This document shows positions 10,827 to 19,580 of a stretch of 64,000 nt of DNA, piece by piece. Numbering within the stretch: position 1 is the stretch's first letter; every line of letters begins with the position of its first letter. The stretch lies in the NCBI RefSeq assembly GCF_002087295.1, contig NZ_MWVI01000061.1:78114-142113 (forward strand), in the 5' to 3' direction. The translations under genes were made by a program, and so were the position numbers. The notes below the pieces were generated by a model that saw only the letters and a list, made by a program, of their open reading frames with translations, did not search any database and was not told the origin of the DNA. Source of the stretch: Vreelandella lionensis. Lineage in GTDB: Bacteria; Pseudomonadota; Gammaproteobacteria; Pseudomonadales; Halomonadaceae.

Positions 10827-12559
10827 GGTGCACTCCCTTCAGCGGCATCGCTGACGATAATCTGCTGCTGGGCAAGCGCAGGGCGGAAATCCTTGAGTAG
10901 CCCTAACACAGGGTTCGGTGCCGCCTGCCCCAGGCCGCAAATCGAGGCGTCCTGCATCACCTGGGCCAGTCGAGTGAGCGCCTGCACATCCCATGTGGGT
11001 TGCTCTAGCAAACTGAGCATTCTCTCGGTGCCTACCCGGCAAGGCGTACACTGCCCGCAGGATTCATCGGCAAAAAAAGCCAGCAGATTGGTGGCCACCG
11101 CCTGAAGGTTATCCTGATCAGACAGCACGATAATCGCCGCTGACCCAATAAAACTGCCGTGTGCCTGCAGCGTGTCGAAATCCAGCGGCACATCGGCTTT
11201 GCTGGCGGGCAGAATGCCACCCGAGGCGCCGCCGGGCAGGTAAGCGGCCAGCGAATGCCCTTCCGACATGCCGCCCGCATACTCCTCTATCAACTCGCGC
11301 AGCGTAATGCCTGCTGGCGCTAAGTACACGCCGGGCTTGCTCACTCGCCCAGAGACAGAAAAACTGCGCAGGCCTCGTCGACCGTTGCGCCCATGCCCAG
11401 CAAACCATTCCGCCCCTTTGTGCCAAATGGCAGGAATCCAGTAGACGGTTTCAACGTTATTGACCAGCGTGGGGCGGCCAAACAGCCCCTGTTGGGCTAC
11501 GTAAGGCGGGCGGTGGCGCGGCTTGCCGGGCTTGCCTTCCAGGGATTCAATGAGCGCCGACTCCTCGCCACAGATATAAGCCCCCGCACCCCGGCGCATG
11601 ATGATAAATCCAGGCGCCACTAATCCAGCCTGCTCAAGCTCTGCAATCGCTTCATGAAGCACGCGGTGTAGGCCGGGGTACTCATCGCGCAAATAGATAT
11701 AAAGCGCCTCGGCCTCTATCGCCCAGGCGCTGACCAGCGCGCCCTCAAGAAATTGATGCGGCGCACGCTCTAAATAGTAGCGGTCTTTAAACGTCCCCGG
11801 TTCGCCCTCATCAGCGTTAATCACGCAGTAGCGCGGCCCGGCGGCTTGGCGCACGGCCTGCCACTTTTTAAACGTAGGGAAGCCCGCGCCTCCCAAGCCT
11901 CGCAGGCCCGACGCTTCAAGCGCCTGCAGCACCTCATCAATGCTGATCTTACCGCTGCGCACATGGGCCAGTAACTGATAACCACCTGCCTGCTGATAGG
12001 CGTCAAGCCGCTGCCACAAAATCGCTTCAGGATGAAAGTGGCCGGTATCCACCACGGCTTCGACGCCTTCTGCGGTGGCATACAGCACATGGTAATGGCC
12101 CACTTCTGCCACCGGCGCGGTATCGCAGCGGCCCATGCAGGGCGCACGGATCACCCGTACACAGTCAGGATCGACGCGGGCTTCCAACGCTTTGTGTAGC
12201 GCACTGGCCCCCGCTAATTGGCAGGAAAGAGAATCACAGACGCGAATTGTGGTATCCGGCGGGGGCGCTTGGTGGTCGTGCACCACATCGAAATGGGCAT
12301 AGAACGTCGCCGTCTCGTACACCGCTGCCATGGGCAGGTTCATATAGGCTGCCAGGGCGCGCAGTTCCACAAGCGATAAGTGGCCGTGGGCATCCTGAAT
12401 GGCGTGTAGATGCTCTATCAACAGGTCGCGACGCTTCAGGCTGGGCGTCCGGCGCTCATCGCCTAACAGGTCACGCAGCGCCGCCAGTGCGACAGGCGCT
12501 ACATCACGCCCTTTAGGGTACCCGCGGCGGCGAGAGGACATACCATTTTGAGAGGTCAT
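10823..12559 (-). CDS. formate dehydrogenase beta subunit, NuoE-NuoF fusion (NADH-binding)
   Basis: A 578-residue diaphorase subunit. Residues ~30-170 are a NuoE-like [2Fe-2S] thioredoxin fold (CDSLSCQLAG, then APCMGRCDTAP). Residues ~210-570 are NuoF-like: the FMN/NADH site GLRGLGGAGFPTFKKW, NADEGEPGTFKDR, GAGAYICGEESALIESLEG, an SLBB segment and the terminal 4Fe-4S motif SCGQCTPCRVGTERM. It moves electrons from the alpha subunit to NAD+. First gene of the operon. A perfect TTGACA hexamer lies upstream (12612-12617, minus strand) without a convincing -10 box. No fdhD or other maturation gene is adjacent, so these must lie elsewhere. Confidence 0.9.
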   Translation of the reverse strand: MTSQNGMSSRRRGYPKGRDVAPVALAALRDLLGDERRTPSLKRRDLLIEHLHAIQDAHGHLSLVELRALAAYMNLPMAAVYETATFYAHFDVVHDHQAPPPDTTIRVCDSLSCQLAGASALHKALEARVDPDCVRVIRAPCMGRCDTAPVAEVGHYHVLYATAEGVEAVVDTGHFHPEAILWQRLDAYQQAGGYQLLAHVRSGKISIDEVLQALEASGLRGLGGAGFPTFKKWQAVRQAAGPRYCVINADEGEPGTFKDRYYLERAPHQFLEGALVSAWAIEAEALYIYLRDEYPGLHRVLHEAIAELEQAGLVAPGFIIMRRGAGAYICGEESALIESLEGKPGKPRHRPPYVAQQGLFGRPTLVNNVETVYWIPAIWHKGAEWFAGHGRNGRRGLRSFSVSGRVSKPGVYLAPAGITLRELIEEYAGGMSEGHSLAAYLPGGASGGILPASKADVPLDFDTLQAHGSFIGSAAIIVLSDQDNLQAVATNLLAFFADESCGQCTPCRVGTERMLSLLEQPTWDVQALTRLAQVMQDASICGLGQAAPNPVLGLLKDFRPALAQQQIIVSDAAEGSAP

Positions 12560-12755
12560 GACACGCTATCCAGAAAGCTGTTCAAAAGAGTGATTTAAAA
12601 AAAGCTACGCTTGTCAAAAGAAGACTAGGCTTAGGGCTAGGCGAACATAGATAGTAGCTATTTTGTCCACCATGTCGTTATTAAGCGGCATTTTTTTAAA
12701 GCATAGAGGTTAACAGGCGTGGGTGAAACCACTTCGTTTGCAGGAGTTGGCACTA

Positions 12756-12777
12756 CGCTTTGCTCTAAAGCAAAGCG
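12756..12777 (+). promoter_or_regulatory. inverted repeat upstream of the metal-binding protein gene, possible operator
   Basis: CGCTTTGC and GCAAAGCG form a perfect 8-bp inverted repeat around TCTAAA, 73 bases before the start codon. It has no T tract, so it does not look like a terminator. It sits in the ~290-base divergent gap 12560-12850, which otherwise shows only AT-rich sequence near 12590-12700 and an AGGAG binding site at 12840. An operator role is inferred from position. Confidence 0.3.
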
Positions 12778-12850
12778 CGGCAATGGCTCTAGCAACAAAG
12801 CAGGACACTCTTTATGATTTGCCGTCATTTTAATAGGTTAGGAGCGTGGT

Positions 12851-13769
12851 ATGGACAAGCGGGCACCCTGGATAATCACGCTCTTATTAGTGGCGACATT
12901 CATCACCCCCCAGGCATTCGCGGCCACTTCGATTAAAGTGATAGCGTCGTTTTCGGTCATCGAAGATTTAGTCAAGCGTGTGGCAGGCGATGATATCAGC
13001 ATCACGACGATTGTACCGGTGGGCGATGATGTTCACCGCTGGGAGCTGACGCCCCCTAACGTACTTGCAGTGGAAGAGGCCGATATTGTGTTTTACAACG
13101 GCCACGGGCTAGAGCCATGGATCCGTCATGTAGAAGCGATGGCCAACGACACGCTAACGCTAATGGCTCTGGCCGAAAGCGCCAACTATGCGCCGCTGAC
13201 GATTCCAGTGGGTCAGCATAAAGGCAATCCGGACCCCCATATGTGGATGGACCCAAAAGGGGCTGCCGCTTATATCGAGGGAAATCACTCACACCCTAAG
13301 CGTACGCTATCCCGACAAAGCAGCCGCTTTTCAGGCTCGAGCGGTGCAAGCCAGGGAGGCGCTTGCCCTACTCGACCAGCAGATAAAAGAGCGCCTGGAG
13401 GGGATTCCGCAAACCAATCGTATACTCACTACCAGTGAAGCGGCTTTTGGCTATTTTGCCCACGCTTACGGCTTTGAGTATGCCGCGATTTGGGGCCTAG
13501 GCAGCGAGACACTGGGCAGCGCCCAGGCTATGGAAATCATGAGCAAACGCTTAACCGACAAACGTCCGCCCGCGCTGTTTTATGAAAGCACGACGCCCTA
13601 TATCCATATGGATGCCCTAGCGCGAGAGGCTGGCCTTACGCTAGCAGGCCCGCTCTATGTGGATACGCTGAGTGATACCGATGGCCCCGCCTACAACTAC
13701 CCGGCGATGCTGCGCCACAATGCCGAGCTGTTGCATGAAGCGCTGGGAGGTGCCAGGGCCGAGGAGTAG
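12851..13769 (+). pseudogene. metal ABC transporter substrate-binding protein (ZnuA/SitA-like), one frameshift
   Basis: Periplasmic cluster A-I binding protein for Zn2+ or Mn2+. A signal peptide ends near residue 24 (TPQAFAA). Metal-ligand candidates are the His in VGDDVHRWELTPP (~61), the His in PDPHMWMDPK (~127), then Glu in TTSEAAFGYFA and a late acidic residue. There is no His-rich loop of the zinc-specific ZnuA type, so Mn/Fe is also possible. One extra A near 13282 breaks the frame; removing it joins YIEGITHTLSVRYPDKAA, giving ~305 residues. No permease or ATPase is adjacent. It converges on gph three bases later. Confidence 0.8.
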
Positions 13770-13772
13770 GCG

Positions 13773-14453
13773 CTAGCTAACCAGCTCGCGAAGCGATGCC
13801 ACTATCAGATCCGGGTGGCTCTGCTCGATGGGGTCGCCGTGGTTATAGCCATATGGCAGTGCCCCCGTCGAAAAGCCCGCCGCCTTACCCGCCGCGATAT
13901 CATGGCGAGAGTCCCCCACCATCACGCTCGCCGAGGGGGCAATATCCAGCGTATGGGCAACATGCAGAAGCGGCAACGGGCTGGGTTTTTTCTCAGCCAG
14001 CGAGTCGCCGCCCACGGTAGACGTGAACAGCGCCAGCACACCAAAGTGGCTTAAAATAGGCGCAATGAACCGCTCGGGTTTATTGGTAATCAAGGCCAGC
14101 ACAAAACCCGCCTCATGCAGCGCATGAAGCGCCTCAAAGGCACCCGGGTAGAGTTTGGTTAATGCATTGGGTGCGGCCCCGTAGTGGCGCATAAACGCTT
14201 CATAGGCGTTTTGTTGCAGCATCGCCTCAGGTGCGACGTTCAGCGCCCACGTCAGGGCTCGCTCTACCAGTACCTGCGCGCCGTTGCCCACCCAATCGCG
14301 CACCTGATCTTCACTCGGCTGCGCCAGCCCAACTTCTTGCAGCGCCCGCTGCACGCCAACGGCCAAATCGGGCACTGAGTCAATTAACGTGCCGTCTAAA
14401 TCAAAGGCGATTAACCGCTTTCCTTGCAAAATGGTATGCACGCGTGGCCTCAC
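13773..14453 (-). CDS. gph: phosphoglycolate phosphatase
   Basis: HAD-superfamily hydrolase of 226 residues that removes phosphate from 2-phosphoglycolate. Motif I is FDLDGTLIDS with the nucleophilic Asp, motif II is ALITNKP, the motif III lysine lies in EKKPSPLPL, and motif IV is VMVGDSRHDIAAGKAAG. The start is a GTG at 14453 with no strong ribosome binding site; another GTG at 14441 is possible. It is separated from rpe by the divergent NADH dehydrogenase gene. In pseudomonads and relatives gph normally lies between rpe and trpE. Confidence 0.9.
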   Translation of the reverse strand: MRPRVHTILQGKRLIAFDLDGTLIDSVPDLAVGVQRALQEVGLAQPSEDQVRDWVGNGAQVLVERALTWALNVAPEAMLQQNAYEAFMRHYGAAPNALTKLYPGAFEALHALHEAGFVLALITNKPERFIAPILSHFGVLALFTSTVGGDSLAEKKPSPLPLLHVAHTLDIAPSASVMVGDSRHDIAAGKAAGFSTGALPYGYNHGDPIEQSHPDLIVASLRELVS

Positions 14454-14575
14454 TTATGTGTTTCGGCTGCTAGTTAGCAATAATGTCGATTAATTTGATC
14501 ATCTTACCTACTTAGCCCTTCGTCATACACTGCAGAAGGTTCTATGCTGTGGCTATATTTGCCAAGGAGAGAGTA

Positions 14576-15919
14576 ATGGCCATTCCCCGAATTGTGATTG
14601 TGGGCGGCGGCGCGGGCGGGCTAGCCCTAGCCACCCGTCTTGGACATACGCTAGGTAAAAAAAAGCGCGCTGAGATTGTCCTGCTTGACCGCAACGCCAC
14701 CCACGTATGGAAGCCGCTGCTGCATGAGCTGGCCACCGGGGTGCTGAACTCCAGCATGGATGAAGTGGATTATCGCGGGCACTCCTCGGCCCACTACTAC
14801 CGCTATCAGCGCGGCTCGCTCAACGGTCTGGATCGGGAACAGAAGGTCATTCACCTGGCGCCCATTGAAGACGAAGATGGCGTGGAGGTGCTGCCCGCCC
14901 GCCAGCTCACTTACGACTATTTAGTGCTGTCACTTGGCAGTATCTCGAATGACTTTGGTACCAAGGGGGTCGCAGAGCACTGCCACTTTATTGACTCCCC
15001 ACAGCAGGCCAAAGCCTTCCAGCGGGATATGATTAATACCTTCCTGCGCTATACCGACCCCAATTTGCGCCAGAATACCCAGCTCACCATTGGGATTGTG
15101 GGTGGCGGTGCACCAGGGGTGGAGCTTTCGGCGTAATTGTTAGACGCCTCGCGCCTGCTCAATGCCTATGGCGTCACGGCGGTGGATCACCAAACGATCA
15201 GTGTGCATTTGATTGAAGCGGCACCGCGCCTGCTCCCCGGCTTGTCTGAACGCATCAGCCAGACCGCTCAGCAGGAGTTGGAGAGCATGGGGGTGACCGT
15301 GCATGTGGGCACGGCGGTTCAAGAAGCCCAGGAGTACCAGCTGGTGACAGGCGACGGAGAGGTGATTGAAACCGATCTCAACGTATGGGCCGCAGGCATT
15401 AAAGCGCCGCCGTTTCTCACCGAACTGGGCTTAAGCACCAACAAGCGCAACCAGATTAACGTCAAACAGACGCTGCAGAGCGTAGACGACCCCTATATTT
15501 TTGCGATGGGCGACTGCGCTTGCTGCCCCCAGGGCAGTGATGCCACAGTGCCGCCTCGCGCTCAGGCCGCCCACCAGCAGGCGAAGTTACTCGCCAAAAA
15601 CCTGGAGCATTGCCTGGATAAAAAGCCTCTACGCGACTTTCAATATCGCGATCACGGCTCGCTTGTATCCCTCGCCCGTTACGACGCGGTAGGCAACCTC
15701 ATGCGCAGCTCCGCCTCTCGCGGCTTGTTTTTGGAGGGCTGGCTGGCGCGGCAAGCCTATGCATCGCTCTACCGCATGCATCAGCTCTCTATTCACGGCG
15801 CACCAAAACCCGGGCTTGCATGGCTGGTGGATAAACTTGAACCGCTACCTCAAGCCACGTATGAAACTGCACTAAAGACATGCAAAGGGCGGGATCAGCC
15901 CGCCCCTCTTGTGTCTTAG
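14576..15919 (+). pseudogene. ndh: type II NADH dehydrogenase (NAD(P)/FAD oxidoreductase), in-frame TAA
   Basis: Membrane-associated, non-proton-pumping NADH:quinone oxidoreductase, ~447 codons. The FAD Rossmann motif is IVIVGGGAGGLALA at the N-terminus. The NADH site reads IGIVGGGAPGVELSA where families normally have GGGATGVE. The FAD-closing motif is IFAMGDCACCP. A TAA at 15134-15136 interrupts one continuous frame exactly where Glu is expected (VELSAELLDASRLL), so GAA has become TAA. The Thr-to-Pro change lies only ~20 bases upstream. The start at 14576 is set by AAGGAG at 14564; a GTG at 14549 is in frame but has no such site. It could be a paralogue of Ndh with another acceptor. Confidence 0.82.
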
Positions 15920-15932
15920 CGCGCCTTCCGTA

Positions 15933-16632
15933 TCAGCGAACCTTAGCCAGCTCCGCGCGCATCTGCTGAATTACGCTGTCGTAGCCGTGGGGGTCGCTTG
16001 CCTGGTGGGCGTTAAAGATCGCTGAACCCGCTACAAAGGTGTCGGCACCGGCGGCGGCGATCTCGGCAATGTTGTCGACTTTCACGCCACCATCAATCTC
16101 CAAGCGAATGGGCAAGCCCGAAGCGTCAATACGCGCCCGTGCCTCACGCAGCTTGTTCAGCGTGACCGGGGATAAACGACTGGCCGCCAAAGCCGGGGTT
16201 GACGCTCACCAGCAGCGCCATATCGACCTTGTCCATTACGTAATCAAGATACGAAAGCGGCGTGGCCGGGTTAAACACCAGCCCCGCTTTACAACCACCA
16301 TCACGAATCAGCTGCAGCGAACGATCAATATGCTCAGAGGCTTCGGGGTGGAAAGTGATGTAGCTGGCACCCGCCTCAATAAAATCGCTAATCATGCGAT
16401 CCACCGGCTTCACCATCAGGTGCACATCGATGGGTGCCGTTACGCCATGGTCGCGCAGCGCCTTACATACCATCGGCCCAATAGTCAGGTTCGGCACGTA
16501 ATGATTATCCATGACGTCGAAATGAACCACATCGGCGCCGGCCGCTAGCACGTTGTCTACCTCCTCGCCCAGCCGCGCAAAGTTAGCGGAGAGTATCGAA
16601 GGGGCAATCAAAAAATCCTGTGCAGCGCGCAT
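15933..16632 (-). pseudogene. rpe: ribulose-phosphate 3-epimerase, one frameshift
   Basis: Interconverts ribulose-5- and xylulose-5-phosphate in the pentose phosphate pathway. ~233 codons. TIM-barrel motifs: [32 protein letters not shown] (metal-binding His and Asp), [16 protein letters not shown], then in the second frame EIDGGV and FVAGSAIF. One extra base near 16170, in a run of C and G, breaks the frame between GGQSFIP and [10 protein letters not shown]. The start at 16632 ([12 protein letters not shown]) has AGGA at good spacing. The gene is central to metabolism and the lesion lies in a homopolymer-like run, so a read error is favoured. Confidence 0.88.
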
Positions 16633-16734
16633 GAAGGGGTCCTCAGGTAATAAAAATAAAGGGGCCATCTTACCAGAGCCACACACGAAGCCCTATTACA
16701 CGTGACGGTCATGCAGCACGCTTGCCGTCAATGC

Positions 16735-16850
16735 ATATCCTTAAACAGATATTTCCAAATAGAATATAAAACACAATTGGAATTCCACAATCCTAGGTTT
16801 AACCTTAACGGCATCGCGACTAAATCGCCCCCAGAATTAAGGAGTCTGCA
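16735..16850 (+). promoter_or_regulatory. AT-rich promoter/activator region of the sulfate transport operon
   Basis: The gap before cysP is AT-rich from about 16735 to 16800. It holds TATAAA at ~16764, a possible -10 box without a good -35 partner, and the palindrome TGGAATTCCA at 16778-16787. A weak -35 and AT-rich upstream DNA are usual for CysB-activated promoters. CysB binding is inferred from the gene content; I see no unambiguous CysB site. Confidence 0.3.
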
Positions 16851-17888
16851 ATGACGCTATCCTCTGCATTCCGTACTGGCCTTCCCCGTACCCTACTGGC
16901 CGTTGCCGTTGGCACCGCCGTTTCTGGCATGACCTTCTCCAGCGCCGCCGTCGCTCAGGAGCGCGAGCTACTGAACTCCTCCTATGACAGCGCCCGCGAG
17001 CTGTTCGCCGCGATTAACCCGGAGTTCCAGGCGTGGTGGGAAGAGGAGCATGGCGAAGAGATCGCTATCAGCCAGTCCCACGGTGGCTCCTCTGCCCAGG
17101 CGCGCGCCATTATGCAGGGCCTGCGTGCGGACGTAGTGACGTTTAACCAAGTCACCGACGTTCAAGTACTAGCCGATGCAGGCTTGGTGGCTGAGGATTG
17201 GCAGGATGCGTTTGAGAACAACGCTTCGCCCTACTACTCCACCACCGCTTTCCTGGTGCGCAAAGGCAACCCGAAAGGCATCGAAAGCTGGGATGACCTC
17301 GTTAAAGAAGACGTGCAGATGGTCTTCCCGAACCCGAAAACCTCCGGTAACGGCCGCTACACGTACCTGGCTGCCTGGGGCTTCGCCGAGAATGAATTCG
17401 ATGGAGATGAAGAGAAGATCCAAGACTTCATGCGCACCTTCCTGCGCAACGTAGCGGTATTCGACCCCGGCGGTCGCGGTGCCACACCCAGCTTTATCGA
17501 GCGCGGCATTGGCGGCGTACTGATCAGCTTTGAGTTTGAAGTGAATACCATCCGCAGCGAATACGGCAGCGAGGACTACGAAGGAATCGTCCCCCCGGTG
17601 AGCATTCTGGCGGAATTCCCGGTCGCGGTGGTGGGTGAAAACGCCGAACGTAACGGCAACAGCGACTTAGCCCAAAGCTACTTAGAGTACCTCTATACCG
17701 AAGACGCCCAGCGTCAGCTGGCAGGCTTTAACTACCGTGTCCATAACGTCACTGCGGTAGAAGAGTTTGCCGACCAGTTCCCCGATACCGAACTGTTTGA
17801 AGTCGAAAACGTGTTCGGCAGCTGGGAAGAAGCGATGGAGAACCACTTCGAAGGCGGTGCTCTGCTTGATCAACTGCAACGTCGTTAA
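16851..17888 (+). CDS. cysP: sulfate/thiosulfate ABC transporter substrate-binding protein
   Basis: Periplasmic binding protein of 345 residues, Sbp/CysP family. The signal peptide ends around AAVAQE (residue ~36). The mature protein starts LLNSSYDSARELF. Sulfate-contact segments are visible: SHGGSSAQARAIMQGLRADVV, VRKGNPKGI, FPNPKTSGNGRYTYLAAWG and RGATPSFIERGIGGVLISFE. First gene of cysP-T-W-A, with an AAGGAGTCTGCA binding site. Sbp (sulfate-preferring) and CysP (thiosulfate-preferring) cannot be told apart confidently here. Confidence 0.92.
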   Translation: MTLSSAFRTGLPRTLLAVAVGTAVSGMTFSSAAVAQERELLNSSYDSARELFAAINPEFQAWWEEEHGEEIAISQSHGGSSAQARAIMQGLRADVVTFNQVTDVQVLADAGLVAEDWQDAFENNASPYYSTTAFLVRKGNPKGIESWDDLVKEDVQMVFPNPKTSGNGRYTYLAAWGFAENEFDGDEEKIQDFMRTFLRNVAVFDPGGRGATPSFIERGIGGVLISFEFEVNTIRSEYGSEDYEGIVPPVSILAEFPVAVVGENAERNGNSDLAQSYLEYLYTEDAQRQLAGFNYRVHNVTAVEEFADQFPDTELFEVENVFGSWEEAMENHFEGGALLDQLQRR

Positions 17889-17897
17889 CGGAACCCC

Positions 17898-18752
17898 ATG
17901 AGCCAATTAGCATTTTGGCGATCCGGCAGCACACGCGTGCTGCCGGGTTTTGGCCTATCTATGGGTATCAGCGTGCTATTTATTTCGCTGGTACTGCTAC
18001 TCCCCATTACCGGGCTGTTTGGCCAGCTTTCTGAACTAAGCCTGGCCGAGTACTTTGCCATCATCACCGAAGGCCGCCTCGTCGCCAGCTATATGGTCAC
18101 CATCGGCGCGGCAGCCGTGGCGGCGCTGGTGAACGCAGTGTTTGGCCTACTGTTGGCGTGGGTGCTAGTGCGCTATGAGTTCCCTGGCAAACGCCTGCTC
18201 GATGCCTTGATGGACCTCCCCTTCGCCCTGACCACTGCCGTGGCTGGCATCACCCTGGCCACGCTCTATGCGGGTAATGGCTGGGTAGGCAGTATCATCG
18301 AGCCGATGGGGCTTCAGATCGCGTATACCTGGGTAGGGATTGCCCTGGCGATGGCCTTCACCAGTATTCCCTTCGTGGTGCGCACGGTGCAGCCGGTGCT
18401 GGAAGATTTGCCTGCCGAGGTGGACGAAGCCGCGATGTCCCTGGGTGCTACCGACGGCGTGGCGTTTCGCCGTGTGATTATGCCGCATCTATGGCCCGCG
18501 CTCGTCACCGGCACCGGGCTTGCCTTCGTACGCTCATTAGGTGAGTTCGGGGCGATTATTTTTATCGCAGGCAATATGCCTTACGAAACCGAAATTACCG
18601 CGCTGATGATCTTCGTCAAACTGCAGGAGTATGACTACGCCGGGGCGTCTGCCATTGCCTCGGTGGTGCTGTTTGTTTCGTTGGCGCTGCTGCTCGCCAT
18701 CAATATCTGGCAGGGCCGCTTTGTGCGTCGCCTGCATGGAGGTAAAGGATAA
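17898..18752 (+). CDS. cysT: sulfate ABC transporter permease CysT
   Basis: Inner-membrane permease of 284 residues with about six hydrophobic segments. The cytoplasmic EAA coupling loop that contacts CysA is EVDEAAMSLGATDGVAFRRVIMP (residues ~174-196). Other family text includes FPGKRLLDALMDLPFALTTAVAGITL near the middle and FVRSLGEFGAIIFIAGN. It begins 9 bases after cysP and its stop codon overlaps the cysW start by one base, so the operon is tightly coupled. Also called CysU. Confidence 0.93.
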   Translation: MSQLAFWRSGSTRVLPGFGLSMGISVLFISLVLLLPITGLFGQLSELSLAEYFAIITEGRLVASYMVTIGAAAVAALVNAVFGLLLAWVLVRYEFPGKRLLDALMDLPFALTTAVAGITLATLYAGNGWVGSIIEPMGLQIAYTWVGIALAMAFTSIPFVVRTVQPVLEDLPAEVDEAAMSLGATDGVAFRRVIMPHLWPALVTGTGLAFVRSLGEFGAIIFIAGNMPYETEITALMIFVKLQEYDYAGASAIASVVLFVSLALLLAINIWQGRFVRRLHGGKG

Positions 18753-19580
18753 TGCGCCGGATTGGTGATGCGCCTTTAGTGCGGCGCTTATTAATTGGCG
18801 CAGCCCTACTGTTGTCTGCGCTATTTTTACTGCTGCCGTTGGTGGCTATTTTTGCTCAGGCGTTCTCCCAAGGTGTGGCGGTGTTTTGGGGGAAACGTGA
18901 GCAATACCTTCGCCCTCCACGCCATTGGCCTTACGCTGGTCAGTGCGTTAATGACTATCCCCATTTGCTTGGTGTTTGGCGTCGCGCTGGCGTGGCTGGT
19001 GACGCGCTTTAGCTTCCCAGGGCGGCGCATTCTGCAAACGCTGATTGATATTCCGTTTGCCGTTTCTCCTCTCGTCGCTGGCTTAATTTATCTACTGCTG
19101 TATGGCCGCAACGGCTGGATTGGCAGTTGGCTCGATACTCACGATATTCAGTTGATGTTCGCTTGGCCGGGCATTCTGATGGTCACCATTTTCGTCACCT
19201 GCCCCTTTGTGGCGGGAGAGTTAATCCCTCTCATGGAGGCCCAAGGCTCACGGGAAGAAGAAGCCGCCGTAACGCTGGGCGCTTCCGGCTGGACGACGTT
19301 TTGGCGGGTCACGCTACCCAACATTCGCTGGGCACTGCTCTACGGCATCATCCTTACCAACGCCCGCGCGGTGGGTGAATTTGGCGCGGTCTCGGTTGTC
19401 TCAGGGGCCATTCGTGGGCAAACCAACACGCTACCGCTGCACCTTGAGCAGCTGTATCAGGATTACAACGCCGTGGGTGCGTTTGCGAGCGCCGCCCTGC
19501 TGGCCCTGATTGCCCTGTTAACTCTTGCGGCCAAGGCAGGCCTTGAATGGCGCGCATCGCGCCGGGAGGCATACACATGA
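18752..19580 (+). pseudogene. cysW: sulfate ABC transporter permease CysW, one frameshift
   Basis: Second permease half of the sulfate importer, ~276 residues. The first 47 codons read in one frame and end in FSQGVAVFWG. One extra A in the AAA at ~18893-18895 shifts the frame. Removing it gives FWGNVSNTFALHAIGLTL, and the rest is canonical: FPGRRILQTLIDIPFAVSPL, the EAA loop EEEAAVTLGASGWTTFWRVTLP, and NARAVGEFGAVSVVSG. The stop overlaps the cysA start as ATGA. The lesion sits in a short homopolymer; I infer a read error. Confidence 0.9.
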
